The notes beneath the pieces are model-generated. The model made no database searches. It was not told where the DNA came from and saw only the letters and a program-made list of their open reading frames with translations. Both the position numbers and the translations under genes were made by a program. 23,223 nucleotides of DNA from a virus, in IMG/VR virus record IMGVR_UViG_3300021185_000491, positions 1 through 23,223 of that record. One strand, given 5' to 3'. How positions within the stretch are numbered: the first letter of the stretch is position 1; every line of letters begins with the position of its first letter. This document shows positions 15,054 through 21,171 of this stretch, piece by piece.

Positions 15054-15841
15054 AAATAACAGTTGCAGGTTATGGTTATGTGGGCAAGGCTATTGTTAAT
15101 GCCTTCAAAGATGTTGTTACTTACGAAGTAGTAGATCCTGCGTTTCGTGAACACAACTTCCCAATTGGTAGTGACACTGATGGAGTTATTGTTTGCGTAT
15201 CTACACCTAAGAACGGTGATGGATCTTGCAACATCAGTAACGTACACAAAGTCATTGATGATTCGCCAGAGGATGTACCTGTCCTCATTAAATCAACAAT
15301 GAGTCTTGAAGGTTGGGAACAGATCAAATCGGCATTCCCAGATAGAGAGATCTCTTTCAGTCCAGAGTTCCTACGTGCAGAGACTGCGGATCAAGACTTC
15401 TTAAACCAGAAGTACATGATTCTTGGAAACGACACAGACGATAGTTTCTGGGCGCAACTATTTACACAACGGTTTAAAAGAATTCGCATTCACCATTGTA
15501 CTAACGAAGAAGCAATCACAGTCAAGTATGCAGAGAATGCATTTCTTGCACTTAAGGTTAGTTTCTTCAACCAAGTCTTCGATTTCTGCAAGGCAGCAGA
15601 TGTCAACTTCGATGAAGTTCGATATCATCTATGTCTTGATGAACGAATCGGAGATGATCACAGCTTTATTACTAACGAACGTGGTTGGGGTGGTCACTGC
15701 CTTCCCAAAGACACGCAAGCACTATTACATACTGCAGACCAATTCGGTGCAAGTTTTTCACTTATCGAAGAAGCGATTAAATATAATCAAAGAATTCGAA
15801 GAAAAGACTTGACAAAGGATGAGTTTTGGGGTATAGTATAG
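15050..15841 (+). CDS. UDP-glucose/GDP-mannose dehydrogenase-like, C-terminally short
   Basis: The 263-residue protein has the NAD-binding GYGYVG (7-12), CVSTPKNGDGS, IKSTM, FSPEFLRAETADQDF, the central helix with KYAENAFLALKVSFFNQ, and the catalytic-cysteine motif GWGGHCLPKDT (C217). These are diagnostic for UDP-glucose 6-dehydrogenase-type enzymes, which oxidise a nucleotide sugar to its uronic acid. Cellular enzymes are about 390-450 residues; here most of the C-terminal UDP-binding domain is missing, with only a short helix after the catalytic motif. It may work with a reduced sugar-binding domain or on another substrate. It ends within the promoter region for gp45. Confidence 0.88.
   Translation: MKITVAGYGYVGKAIVNAFKDVVTYEVVDPAFREHNFPIGSDTDGVIVCVSTPKNGDGSCNISNVHKVIDDSPEDVPVLIKSTMSLEGWEQIKSAFPDREISFSPEFLRAETADQDFLNQKYMILGNDTDDSFWAQLFTQRFKRIRIHHCTNEEAITVKYAENAFLALKVSFFNQVFDFCKAADVNFDEVRYHLCLDERIGDDHSFITNERGWGGHCLPKDTQALLHTADQFGASFSLIEEAIKYNQRIRRKDLTKDEFWGIV
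15809..15837 (+). promoter_or_regulatory. Early-type promoter for gp45
   Basis: TTGACA (15809-15814), 17 bases, TATAGT (15832-15837), 11 of 12 consensus positions. RNA would start near 15844, about 30 bases before the clamp ATG, and include the AAGGAGA ribosome site. A second weaker pair, TTGACT (15848-15853) with TATAAT (15870-15875) at 16 bases, overlaps the ATG at 15874. Confidence 0.75.
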
Positions 15842-15873
15842 TCTGAATTGACTCACAAGGAGAATATTATATA

Positions 15874-16536
15874 ATGAAATTCAGTGAACGTACTCTTACG
15901 ATTCTTAAGAGTTTTGCTACCATCAACCGATCTATTCAGATGAAGGAAGGCAACACCTTAAAGACAATAACACCAGAACGCACACTTATTGCGTCTGCAA
16001 CTATCCCAGATACGATTCCATCTGAGGCATGTATTTACGACATGAGTCGATTTCTTTCGATCCTGTCACTTTATGCAGATCCAGACGTGGAATTCCACGA
16101 TAAATATTTTATCATATCAGAGGGGAAGCGCAGGACTAAATACTTGTTCGCAGACGTTTCTATGATCCACGCCGCACCTGATAAGGAAATCAAAATTCCT
16201 TCATCTGATGTGATTGTGGATGTCTCATGGGATGACATGCAATCTGTATTAAAGGCCGCAGGCGTTTTACAGTTCAATGAGGTTGCATTTGTCGGAGAAA
16301 ACGGCACATGCTATCTTAAAGCAATCGATAGTACTAATGAAGGAACCGACGACTACGGTGTCGAAATTGGTGAAACTAGCGATACGTTTAAGATTATTAT
16401 CAAAACAGATAATCTTAAATTACTACCACAGGACTACAGAGTTACGCTTTGTTCGAAAGGTATCTCTGAGTTCAAAGGTGAAAATGTCACATATTTCGTG
16501 GCAATTGATTCTAAGTCGACTTATAACAAGGGGTAA
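15874..16536 (+). CDS. 45: gp45-like DNA sliding clamp
   Basis: The 220-residue product matches T4 gp45 (228 residues). The N-terminus KFSERTLTILKSFATINRSI aligns with the T4 block KxxTxxLLKNFATINxxI. CIYDMSRFLSILSL aligns with the AIYDLxxFLxILSL strand-helix, and the C-terminal FKGENVTYFVAIDSKST aligns with KFEGEHANYVVALEADST. Gp45 forms a trimeric ring that tethers gp43 and also activates gp55-dependent late transcription, so it links replication to late gene expression. A strong AAGGAGA site precedes the ATG. The AT-rich leader around the ATG could be a RegA target, as in T4; that is inferred. Confidence 0.95.
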   Translation: MKFSERTLTILKSFATINRSIQMKEGNTLKTITPERTLIASATIPDTIPSEACIYDMSRFLSILSLYADPDVEFHDKYFIISEGKRRTKYLFADVSMIHAAPDKEIKIPSSDVIVDVSWDDMQSVLKAAGVLQFNEVAFVGENGTCYLKAIDSTNEGTDDYGVEIGETSDTFKIIIKTDNLKLLPQDYRVTLCSKGISEFKGENVTYFVAIDSKSTYNKG

Positions 16537-16542
16537 TACCAT

Positions 16543-16812
16543 ATGGAAAATCAACAAATGCAGGGACAGCAAGAACATGTCCAACTAACTTTGGCAGATA
16601 TTAGTACTGTCGTACAACTAATCGATGCAGTCTCCCGCCGTGGCGGATTCGAGGGACAGGAACTCGCAGGTGTAGGTACACTTCGTAACAAACTAGTTGC
16701 GTATGTAAACCAACGTGCACCACAACCAGATCCTAAAGATGTAATGGCAAACGAAGCTGATGTCGCTGAAGGCGGCCCAGACGTTGCACCATTAGCAGAC
16801 AAGGTACAGTAA
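16543..16812 (+). CDS. Small hypothetical protein between gp45 and gp44
   Basis: The 89-residue protein starts six bases after gp45. It has a Gln-rich N-terminus (ENQQMQGQQEHVQ), a central LADISTVVQLIDAVSRRGGF helix and a low-complexity acidic Pro/Ala tail. I recall similar small proteins in marine T4-like phages but cannot assign a function. In T4 the RNA-polymerase-binding protein RpbA is encoded next to gene 45 on its other side; no similarity is visible. It is the last gene of its unit, followed by a terminator. Confidence 0.82.
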   Translation: MENQQMQGQQEHVQLTLADISTVVQLIDAVSRRGGFEGQELAGVGTLRNKLVAYVNQRAPQPDPKDVMANEADVAEGGPDVAPLADKVQ

Positions 16813-16823
16813 TTGTACTCTAG

Positions 16824-16856
16824 AGGGGCGGCACTGTCGCCCCTTTAAACTTTTTT
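16824..16856 (+). terminator. Rho-independent terminator after gp45 unit
   Basis: AGGGGCG (16824-16830) and CGCCCCT (16838-16844) form a 7-bp GC-rich stem with a 7-base loop, followed by a T-rich run ending TTTTTT at 16851-16856. It separates the gp45 unit from gp44. Confidence 0.85.
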
Positions 16857-16880
16857 ATTATATTATGATCTAGGTGAATA

Positions 16881-17834
16881 ATGATGGTTGATGCAAAATC
16901 AAATGAGGTACTATGGGTAGAGAAGTACCGTCCAAACAAAATCTCTGACACAATCCTTCCCGAAACAACACGCAACATGTTTGCAAAGTTTGTGGAAGAT
17001 GAACAAATCCCCAACCTATTACTCACTGGTGGTCCTGGTGTAGGTAAAACAACAATCGCAAAAGCAATGTTGGAAGAGTTGGGATGCGATTACATCGTTA
17101 AGAATGGTTCTCTTAATGTGAATATCGACTCAATCCGTTACGACATTTCTACATTCGCATCTGCAGTATCACTGACAGGTGGTCGTAAGTATGTCATCTT
17201 CGATGAAGCGGATTACTTGAACGCTGCAAACGTGCAACCTGCACTACGTAACTTCATTGAAGAGTATTCATCGAACTGTGGATTTATTTTCACGTGTAAC
17301 TTTAAGAACCGTATCATCTCACCACTACGGTCACGCCTCTCTGAGGTAGACTTTTCTATTAACAATGATGAGAAACCTGCAATGGCAGGTGCGTTCTACA
17401 AACGTGTTCTACAAATCCTAGAAAACGAGAACGTCAAGTATGACAAGGGTGTTATTGCCAAAGTCGTACAGAAGTACTTCCCAGACTTTCGTCGTGTACT
17501 CACAGAACTTCAAACCTATTCAGCTTCTGGTATGATCGATGAAGGTATCTTCGTCAATCTGAAACAGGAGTCTATCGATGAACTGTTCCACTTCCTAAAG
17601 ACAAAGAACTTTACTGAGATGCGCAAGTGGGTTGCAAAGAACTCAGATCAAGACATGAACGAGATGTTCCGTAGGATCTACGATGTCGCAGGTGACAAAG
17701 TAGAATTCAGATCATTGCCTGCGTTCTGTGTAACAACTGCAGACTACATGTACAAAGCAAACTTTGTTGGTGATCAAGAGATCAACATGTGTGCGTTCTT
17801 AACAGAAGTTATGATTGAAAGTGAATACAAGTAA
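16881..17834 (+). CDS. 44: gp44-like clamp loader large subunit (AAA+)
   Basis: The 317-residue protein is the T4 gp44 (319 residues) AAA+ ATPase. It begins VLWVEKYRPNKISDTILPE, typical of clamp loaders. Walker A is GGPGVGKTT (50-58) and Walker B is VIFDEAD (105-111). Sensor 1 lies in FIFTCNFKNRI, and the arginine finger is in RSRLSEV (150-156), with Leu where many loaders have the Cys of SRC. The C-terminal helical collar is complete. With gp62 it opens gp45 and places it on primer-template DNA. Two adjacent ATGs (16881, 16884) are possible starts; AGGTG at 16872-16876 suits the second slightly better. Confidence 0.96.
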   Translation: MMVDAKSNEVLWVEKYRPNKISDTILPETTRNMFAKFVEDEQIPNLLLTGGPGVGKTTIAKAMLEELGCDYIVKNGSLNVNIDSIRYDISTFASAVSLTGGRKYVIFDEADYLNAANVQPALRNFIEEYSSNCGFIFTCNFKNRIISPLRSRLSEVDFSINNDEKPAMAGAFYKRVLQILENENVKYDKGVIAKVVQKYFPDFRRVLTELQTYSASGMIDEGIFVNLKQESIDELFHFLKTKNFTEMRKWVAKNSDQDMNEMFRRIYDVAGDKVEFRSLPAFCVTTADYMYKANFVGDQEINMCAFLTEVMIESEYK

Positions 17835-17998
17835 TGGTCGATTGTTTCTACTGTAGTACTACGTTCGACAAATCAGAATCATTTAAGATGACGGTGGAGA
17901 TGGCAGAGGGACAGGCAGAATATGATGTCTGTCCTGATTGCTCAGGAGATCTTAACGAAATCTTAAAGGGAATAGAGGCGGCACATAATGAAATTTAG
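17834..17998 (+). CDS. Small zinc-ribbon-like protein
   Basis: The gene for 54 residues starts at the TAATG overlap with the gp44 stop and ends overlapping the next gene by 11 bases. It has two CxxC pairs: DCFYCSTTF near the N-terminus and YDVCPDCSGDL about 29 residues later, the pattern of a zinc ribbon. The C-terminus is a short helix (LNEILKGIEAAHNE). Zinc ribbons of this size usually bind nucleic acid or proteins; no function can be assigned. The coupled position between the two clamp-loader subunit genes is notable. Confidence 0.8.
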   Translation: MVDCFYCSTTFDKSESFKMTVEMAEGQAEYDVCPDCSGDLNEILKGIEAAHNEI

Positions 17999-18305
17999 TC
18001 ATAAGAACGATTACGGAAACGAAATAGAATATTCAGTACCAGAAGGTTCAGATCTTGATGACGTACTTGATTCTTTTGTTGACTTTCTTCGTGGATGCGG
18101 TTATAATATAGACTACAGTAAATGTCTTGCTATCGTCAATCCAGAAGTATTTGCAGATAGTGTGATCAAAGATGCAGAACAAGATCTTGATCCAGAAGAT
18201 GACGAAGACATTGTTCGTATGCCAGATGAACCCTATTGGGATTACATGGCACGTAGACTAAGACAAATCTCTAAAGACAGTGGTGACAGGTGGGACGTAG
18301 AATGA
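17988..18305 (+). CDS. Acidic hypothetical protein between gp44 and gp62
   Basis: The 105-residue, strongly acidic protein contains SVPEGSDLDDVLDSFVDFLRGCGY and DLDPEDDEDIVRMPDEPYWDYMARRLRQ. I do not recognise it as any named family. Its start lies within the end of the zinc-ribbon gene and its stop overlaps the gp62 ATG as ATGA, so both loader subunits and the two small genes would be translated as one coupled set. Confidence 0.85.
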   Translation: MKFSHKNDYGNEIEYSVPEGSDLDDVLDSFVDFLRGCGYNIDYSKCLAIVNPEVFADSVIKDAEQDLDPEDDEDIVRMPDEPYWDYMARRLRQISKDSGDRWDVE

Positions 18306-18706
18306 GTAATAAAGAATTCACACCATTCGATTTCATGAATGCAGTATCTGACTCAAAGAAAGATATCATTCGTGGACATGAAAACCCAGAGATGGCAGAG
18401 AAAGAATATAGTTCTGTTGCCTATGTTATCAATCGTGGTTTCTCTTACTTTGAGGATACCATTCTACACGCTAACGAGATGAACCAGAGACCAGATATGT
18501 TTGGTATCGGTCAGTTCGATTACTACAATGGAATGTTGCGAAAACGTAAACGTTTCTCTAAGTGGCACAAGGCAGAAGCCAGTACAGACTTAGATGCAAT
18601 CCAAGAAGTATATCAGTGTAATCGTACAGTTGCCAAACAGTACTTGAAAGTTCTTACTAAAGATCAACTAGAAGATGTTCACCAGAAGTTGTTTGTTGGC
18701 GGTTAA
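18302..18706 (+). CDS. 62: gp62-like clamp loader small subunit
   Basis: The ATG at 18302 overlaps the upstream stop (ATGA), giving 134 residues. A GTG four codons earlier is less likely. The sequence EFTPFDFMNAVSDSKKDI, then EKEYSSVAYVINRGFSYFEDTILHANEMNQ, GQFDYYNGMLRKRKRFSKWHK and a C-terminal YLKVLTKDQLEDV matches the gp62 family of marine T4-like phages. The block FDYxxxxxRxxKRFSKWxK aligns with T4 gp62 FNYLMAAVPRGKRYGKWAK. It is shorter than T4 gp62 (187 residues). It partners with gp44 to load gp45. Confidence 0.9.
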   Translation: MSNKEFTPFDFMNAVSDSKKDIIRGHENPEMAEKEYSSVAYVINRGFSYFEDTILHANEMNQRPDMFGIGQFDYYNGMLRKRKRFSKWHKAEASTDLDAIQEVYQCNRTVAKQYLKVLTKDQLEDVHQKLFVGG

Positions 18707-18718
18707 ACTTGTTTAAAT

Positions 18719-18746
18719 TATAAATAAGTTCGTTGATATGATCAAC
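18719..18746 (+). promoter_or_regulatory. Late promoter with 5'-end hairpin, upstream of regA
   Basis: A perfect late octamer TATAAATA lies at 18719-18726, 64 bases before regA, with no -35 needed for T4-type late promoters and none seen. Five bases later GTTGAT (18732-18737) pairs with ATCAAC (18741-18746) around a 3-base loop, so the late RNA would start at or inside the hairpin. Confidence 0.75.
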
Positions 18747-18789
18747 ACCACCCATAACAATAAATTATAAAAAAAGGTGAACATGTATT

Positions 18790-19191
18790 ATGAACGAAGA
18801 TATTTTTAAGGGAGTTGGTGTAGAGATTGAATTACCGTCCGATGATAGCTTTTTAAAAGTAAAAGAAACTTTAACTCGCATCGGTATTTCCTCACGTAAA
18901 GAAAAAAGACTATACCAATCCTGCCATATCTTGCACAAGAAGGGCAGATATGCAATTCTTCATTTTAAAGAACTATTCATTCTAGACGGTAAAACAAATA
19001 CCTTCACAGATGAAGATCTTTCCAGAAGAAACACAATCGTAAATCTATTAGAGGAATGGGATCTGATAAAGATCATAGACAAGGAAAAAACAAAAGACCC
19101 TGTCGCTCCTCTCAACCACATTAAAATCATTTCCTATAAAGAGAAAAGTGAATGGGACTTAACAGTCAAATATAATATTGGAAGAAAATAA
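18790..19191 (+). CDS. regA: RegA-like translational repressor
   Basis: The 133-residue protein matches T4 RegA (122 residues), including SFLKVKETLTRIGISSRKEK, LYQSCHILHKKGRYAILHFKE, a DGKTNTFTDEDLSRRNTI segment, LLEEWDLIKII and the C-terminal ISYKEKSEWDLTVKYNIG. RegA binds AU-rich sites at start codons of early mRNAs, among them those for the T4 clamp and loader genes and its own, and blocks their translation. Relative to T4 it has about eight extra N-terminal residues. AAAAAAAGGTGA before the ATG gives the ribosome site. It sits after gp62 as in T4 but has its own late promoter. Confidence 0.95.
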   Translation: MNEDIFKGVGVEIELPSDDSFLKVKETLTRIGISSRKEKRLYQSCHILHKKGRYAILHFKELFILDGKTNTFTDEDLSRRNTIVNLLEEWDLIKIIDKEKTKDPVAPLNHIKIISYKEKSEWDLTVKYNIGRK

Positions 19192-19197
19192 TTTTTC

Positions 19198-19228
19198 TTG
19201 ACATTCAGTATTAAATGTGTTATAAATA
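19198..19228 (+). promoter_or_regulatory. Hybrid early/late promoter for hsp20
   Basis: TTGACA (19198-19203) lies exactly 17 bases before the late octamer TATAAATA (19221-19228), whose first six bases serve as a -10. Both host sigma70 and gp55 polymerases could use it. It lies just after the regA stop. Confidence 0.82.
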
Positions 19229-19232
19229 GAAC

Positions 19233-19253
19233 GTGAACGCCAAATGGGTTCAC
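19233..19253 (+). other. Inverted repeat at the predicted hsp20 transcript 5' end
   Basis: GTGAAC (19233-19238) pairs with GTTCAC (19248-19253); a further CC/GG pair may extend the stem across a bulge. It begins 5 bases after the late octamer, at the expected start of the RNA, and ends about 37 bases before the ATG. Confidence 0.55.
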
Positions 19254-19290
19254 ATTCAACATAAATCTTGCTAATATAGGAGATCACGAT

Positions 19291-19734
19291 ATGAATCGTA
19301 CACATTTTAATACCCTCTCGCCGTTTACCGTTGGGTTTGACAGAGTTCTCGACAGAGTTCTAGATCAACAAGAACAGTCAACAGGTTTCCCCCCATTTAA
19401 CATCGTTAAAAAGACTGATACCAATTTCAGAATTGAGCTTGCACTTGCAGGTTACAAGGATGAAGACTTGACTATTAAATATCAGGAAGGTGTCTTAACT
19501 ATTACTGGGGATAAAGAAAACTCAGGTGGAGAGGAAAGAGGATATATCCATCGTGGTATATCAGGACGTAAATTCACACGTAAGTTTACTCTTGCGGATG
19601 ATATTATTGTTCAAAATGCAGAGTTATCAGATGGTATGCTGACAATTCAGATGGAACGTATTATTCCAGAAGAAAAACGTCCACGTACTATTGAAATTAA
19701 TACTGGTATTCAACAGTCCTTTTTACAGGACTAG
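19291..19734 (+). CDS. Hsp20 (alpha-crystallin family) small heat-shock protein
   Basis: The 147-residue protein begins with FNTLSPFTVGFDRVLDRVLD, typical of IbpA-like proteins (compare FxPLxxxxVGFDRxFD). FPPFNIVKKTDTNFRIELALAGYKDEDLTI and GVLTITGDKE follow within the alpha-crystallin domain, then GISGRKFTRKFTLADDIIVQNAELSDGMLTI, and PRTIEINTG as the C-terminal I-x-I motif. Such holdases prevent protein aggregation; Hsp20 is a common gene of T4-like marine phages, perhaps aiding virion assembly. The gene has its own hybrid promoter and a terminator, making it a single-gene unit. AGGAG precedes the ATG. Confidence 0.95.
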   Translation: MNRTHFNTLSPFTVGFDRVLDRVLDQQEQSTGFPPFNIVKKTDTNFRIELALAGYKDEDLTIKYQEGVLTITGDKENSGGEERGYIHRGISGRKFTRKFTLADDIIVQNAELSDGMLTIQMERIIPEEKRPRTIEINTGIQQSFLQD

Positions 19735-19743
19735 AGAATTTAG

Positions 19744-19769
19744 GGGAGGCTTCGGTCTCCCTTTTTTTT
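19744..19769 (+). terminator. Rho-independent terminator after hsp20
   Basis: GGGAGGC (19744-19750), a TTCG tetraloop and GTCTCCC (19755-19761) are followed by eight or more Ts. The UUCG loop is unusually stable. It closes the hsp20 unit. Confidence 0.92.
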
Positions 19770-19861
19770 GTTAACGTGTAATGTAGGGTACGTGGTAAAG
19801 ACGTGTCCTATTTTGTATGTAAGCGCAGGGGTAAAGCCTGCACACAACAAGGAGAAGTATT
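19770..19861 (+). promoter_or_regulatory. Leader region of the PiT-like permease, with a hairpin
   Basis: These 92 bases between the terminator and the permease ATG have no clear -35/-10 pair or late octamer. GCAGG (19825-19829) and CCTGC (19837-19841) form a 5-bp stem with a 7-base loop, 20 bases before the ATG and just upstream of an AAGGAGA site. A promoter must lie here or transcription must pass the terminator; I cannot place it. Confidence 0.4.
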
Positions 19862-20821
19862 ATGGAAATGTTAACTATGTGGAGTCTCATAGGATTCCTA
19901 CTTGCCGCATATGCGGTTATCGCCAATGATTCAGTACAGACGCTCGGTACATGGATGGCATCTAACAATGAGCGATTTTCTTACAAAACATTATGGTTAT
20001 CTGCATCAGGTGTTCTACTTGCAACACTCTGGTATGGTTGGTATGTGAATGGTGGAGACATCAGTTATGGACGACTTAACAAGATCCCATGGCAAGAGGT
20101 ACAATGGTATCATGCTGCCGCACCTGCAATCCTCGTATTACTAACGAGACTAGGTGTACCAGTATCAACTTCATTCTTAGTATTGTCAGTCTTTGCAAGT
20201 ACCTTTGTACTTGAGAAGATGTTGATGAAGTCTATTATGGGATATGGTGTTGCGGCGGCATTCGCATATGCAGTGTGGTTCGCTATACACAAGTATACAG
20301 GTAAGTGGTTTGATGAGACCCAACCAGTCACCGAAAGTAACAAGACGTACTGGCGCATTGCCCAGTGGGTTGCCACAGGTGGTCTGTGGTGGACGTGGTT
20401 GTCACATGACATTGCAAACATTGCGGTGTTCTTACCACGTGTAGTACCAGTTGATTTGATGGTTATGATATCTGTGGTATTCGTCACAGGTCTATTCTTT
20501 ATGTTTAAAGAACGTGGTGGTAAGATCCAACAGATTGTATTAGAGAAACATAACACAAGATATGTTCGTAGTGCAACACTTATCGATCTGTTCTACTGGT
20601 TATGTCTCTATTTCTTTAAAGAGTTGAATGATATCCCTATGTCAACAACATGGGTATTCGTTGGTCTACTCGCAGGACGTGAACTTGCAATGGCAACATA
20701 CTTTGGTAAGAAGAAAACCAAATCAGTATTCCCATTAGTCGCAAAAGACTTTGGTAAGATGATGGTAGGACTTGGTGCATCTGTTGCATTAGTTTTGGTT
20801 ATTCACAACTTTTTGGGTTGA
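19862..20821 (+). CDS. PiT-like (inorganic phosphate transporter family) permease
   Basis: The 319-residue membrane protein shows the internal duplication of PiT permeases. Repeat 1 has VIANDSVQTLGTWMASN (19-35) then GVPVSTSF (98-105). Repeat 2 has WLSHDIANIAVFLPR (179-193) then IPMSTTWVFVGLLAGRELA (258-276). These match the family motifs GxNDxxNxxGT and PxSTTHxxxGxxxG, although the His of STTH is Trp and the first is STS. About eight to ten hydrophobic segments are visible. It is shorter than cellular PiT proteins (about 400-500). A role in importing phosphate during infection is plausible, but a divergent member could move another ion. AAGGAGA precedes the ATG. Confidence 0.72.
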   Translation: MEMLTMWSLIGFLLAAYAVIANDSVQTLGTWMASNNERFSYKTLWLSASGVLLATLWYGWYVNGGDISYGRLNKIPWQEVQWYHAAAPAILVLLTRLGVPVSTSFLVLSVFASTFVLEKMLMKSIMGYGVAAAFAYAVWFAIHKYTGKWFDETQPVTESNKTYWRIAQWVATGGLWWTWLSHDIANIAVFLPRVVPVDLMVMISVVFVTGLFFMFKERGGKIQQIVLEKHNTRYVRSATLIDLFYWLCLYFFKELNDIPMSTTWVFVGLLAGRELAMATYFGKKKTKSVFPLVAKDFGKMMVGLGASVALVLVIHNFLG

Positions 20822-20848
20822 CAAACCATCTATAATATGATATAAATA
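20818..20848 (+). promoter_or_regulatory. Hybrid early/late promoter
   Basis: TTGACA (20818-20823) is 17 bases from the late octamer TATAAATA (20841-20848), the same arrangement as at 19198. The spacer also contains TATAAT. The -35 overlaps the stop codon of the permease. Confidence 0.8.
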
Positions 20849-20853
20849 ATGTT

Positions 20854-20885
20854 GAGAGAGGGGTTAGGCTCCTCTCTCTTTTTTT
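20854..20885 (+). terminator. Terminator-like hairpin at the predicted late transcript start
   Basis: GAGAGAGG (20854-20861) and CCTCTCTC (20871-20878) form a perfect 8-bp stem with a 9-base loop, followed by seven Ts. It looks like the terminator of the permease gene, yet it begins 5 bases after the late octamer, so RNA from that promoter would start with this hairpin. Either terminator, 5' stabilising element or attenuator. Confidence 0.75.
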
Positions 20886-20908
20886 ACACACACAAACAGG
20901 AGAATAAA

Positions 20909-21139
20909 ATGGCTAATAAAAATCCGTTCGAGATTCGTGCAGATATGTTGCAACTTGCAAAAGAGTACATGGATCAACAGTACCACATGAATGTTCAGTT
21001 TGCTGAACAGATGATGGAACAAGGTAAGAAGAGTATTGAAGATATTCAAGGATCTTACAAAATGTACTCTATGGAAGATCTCATGGAAAAAGCAAAAGAA
21101 ATGTATAGTTTCGTAAGTACACGAGACGACAAAAGTTAA
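20909..21139 (+). CDS. Small helical protein, conserved-looking in T4-like marine phages
   Basis: I use the ATG at 20909 behind CAGGAGA; an in-frame ATG at 20849 would start inside the promoter and hairpin. The 76-residue product begins MANKNPFEIRADMLQLAKEYM and contains QFAEQMMEQGKKSIEDI and SMEDLMEKAKEMYSFVS, an all-helical acidic protein. I recall proteins beginning NPFEIRADML in T4-like cyanophages, but no function is known to me. The strong hybrid promoter and dedicated terminator suggest high late expression, consistent with a structural or assembly role, though that is inferred. Confidence 0.88.
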   Translation: MANKNPFEIRADMLQLAKEYMDQQYHMNVQFAEQMMEQGKKSIEDIQGSYKMYSMEDLMEKAKEMYSFVSTRDDKS

Positions 21140-21146
21140 ACTTAAG

Positions 21147-21171
21147 GGGTCTCTTCGGAGACCCTTTTTTT
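21147..21171 (+). terminator. Rho-independent terminator with UUCG loop
   Basis: GGGTCTC (21147-21153), TTCG, GAGACCC (21158-21164) and a run of Ts. It has the same tetraloop design as the hsp20 terminator and closes the 20909 unit. Confidence 0.93.

Noticed and set aside
18290-18301. GTG at 18290 as the gp62 start
   Set aside because: The ATG at 18302 overlaps the upstream stop as ATGA, the prevailing pattern here, and the extra residues MGRR are not expected.
20110-20556. 148-residue minus-strand frame opposite the permease
   Set aside because: Shadow of the PiT-like gene, with no ribosome site or motif.
20849-20908. ATG at 20849 as the start of the small 20909 gene
   Set aside because: It would lie directly after the late octamer and translate a hairpin and T run; the ATG at 20909 has a CAGGAGA site.
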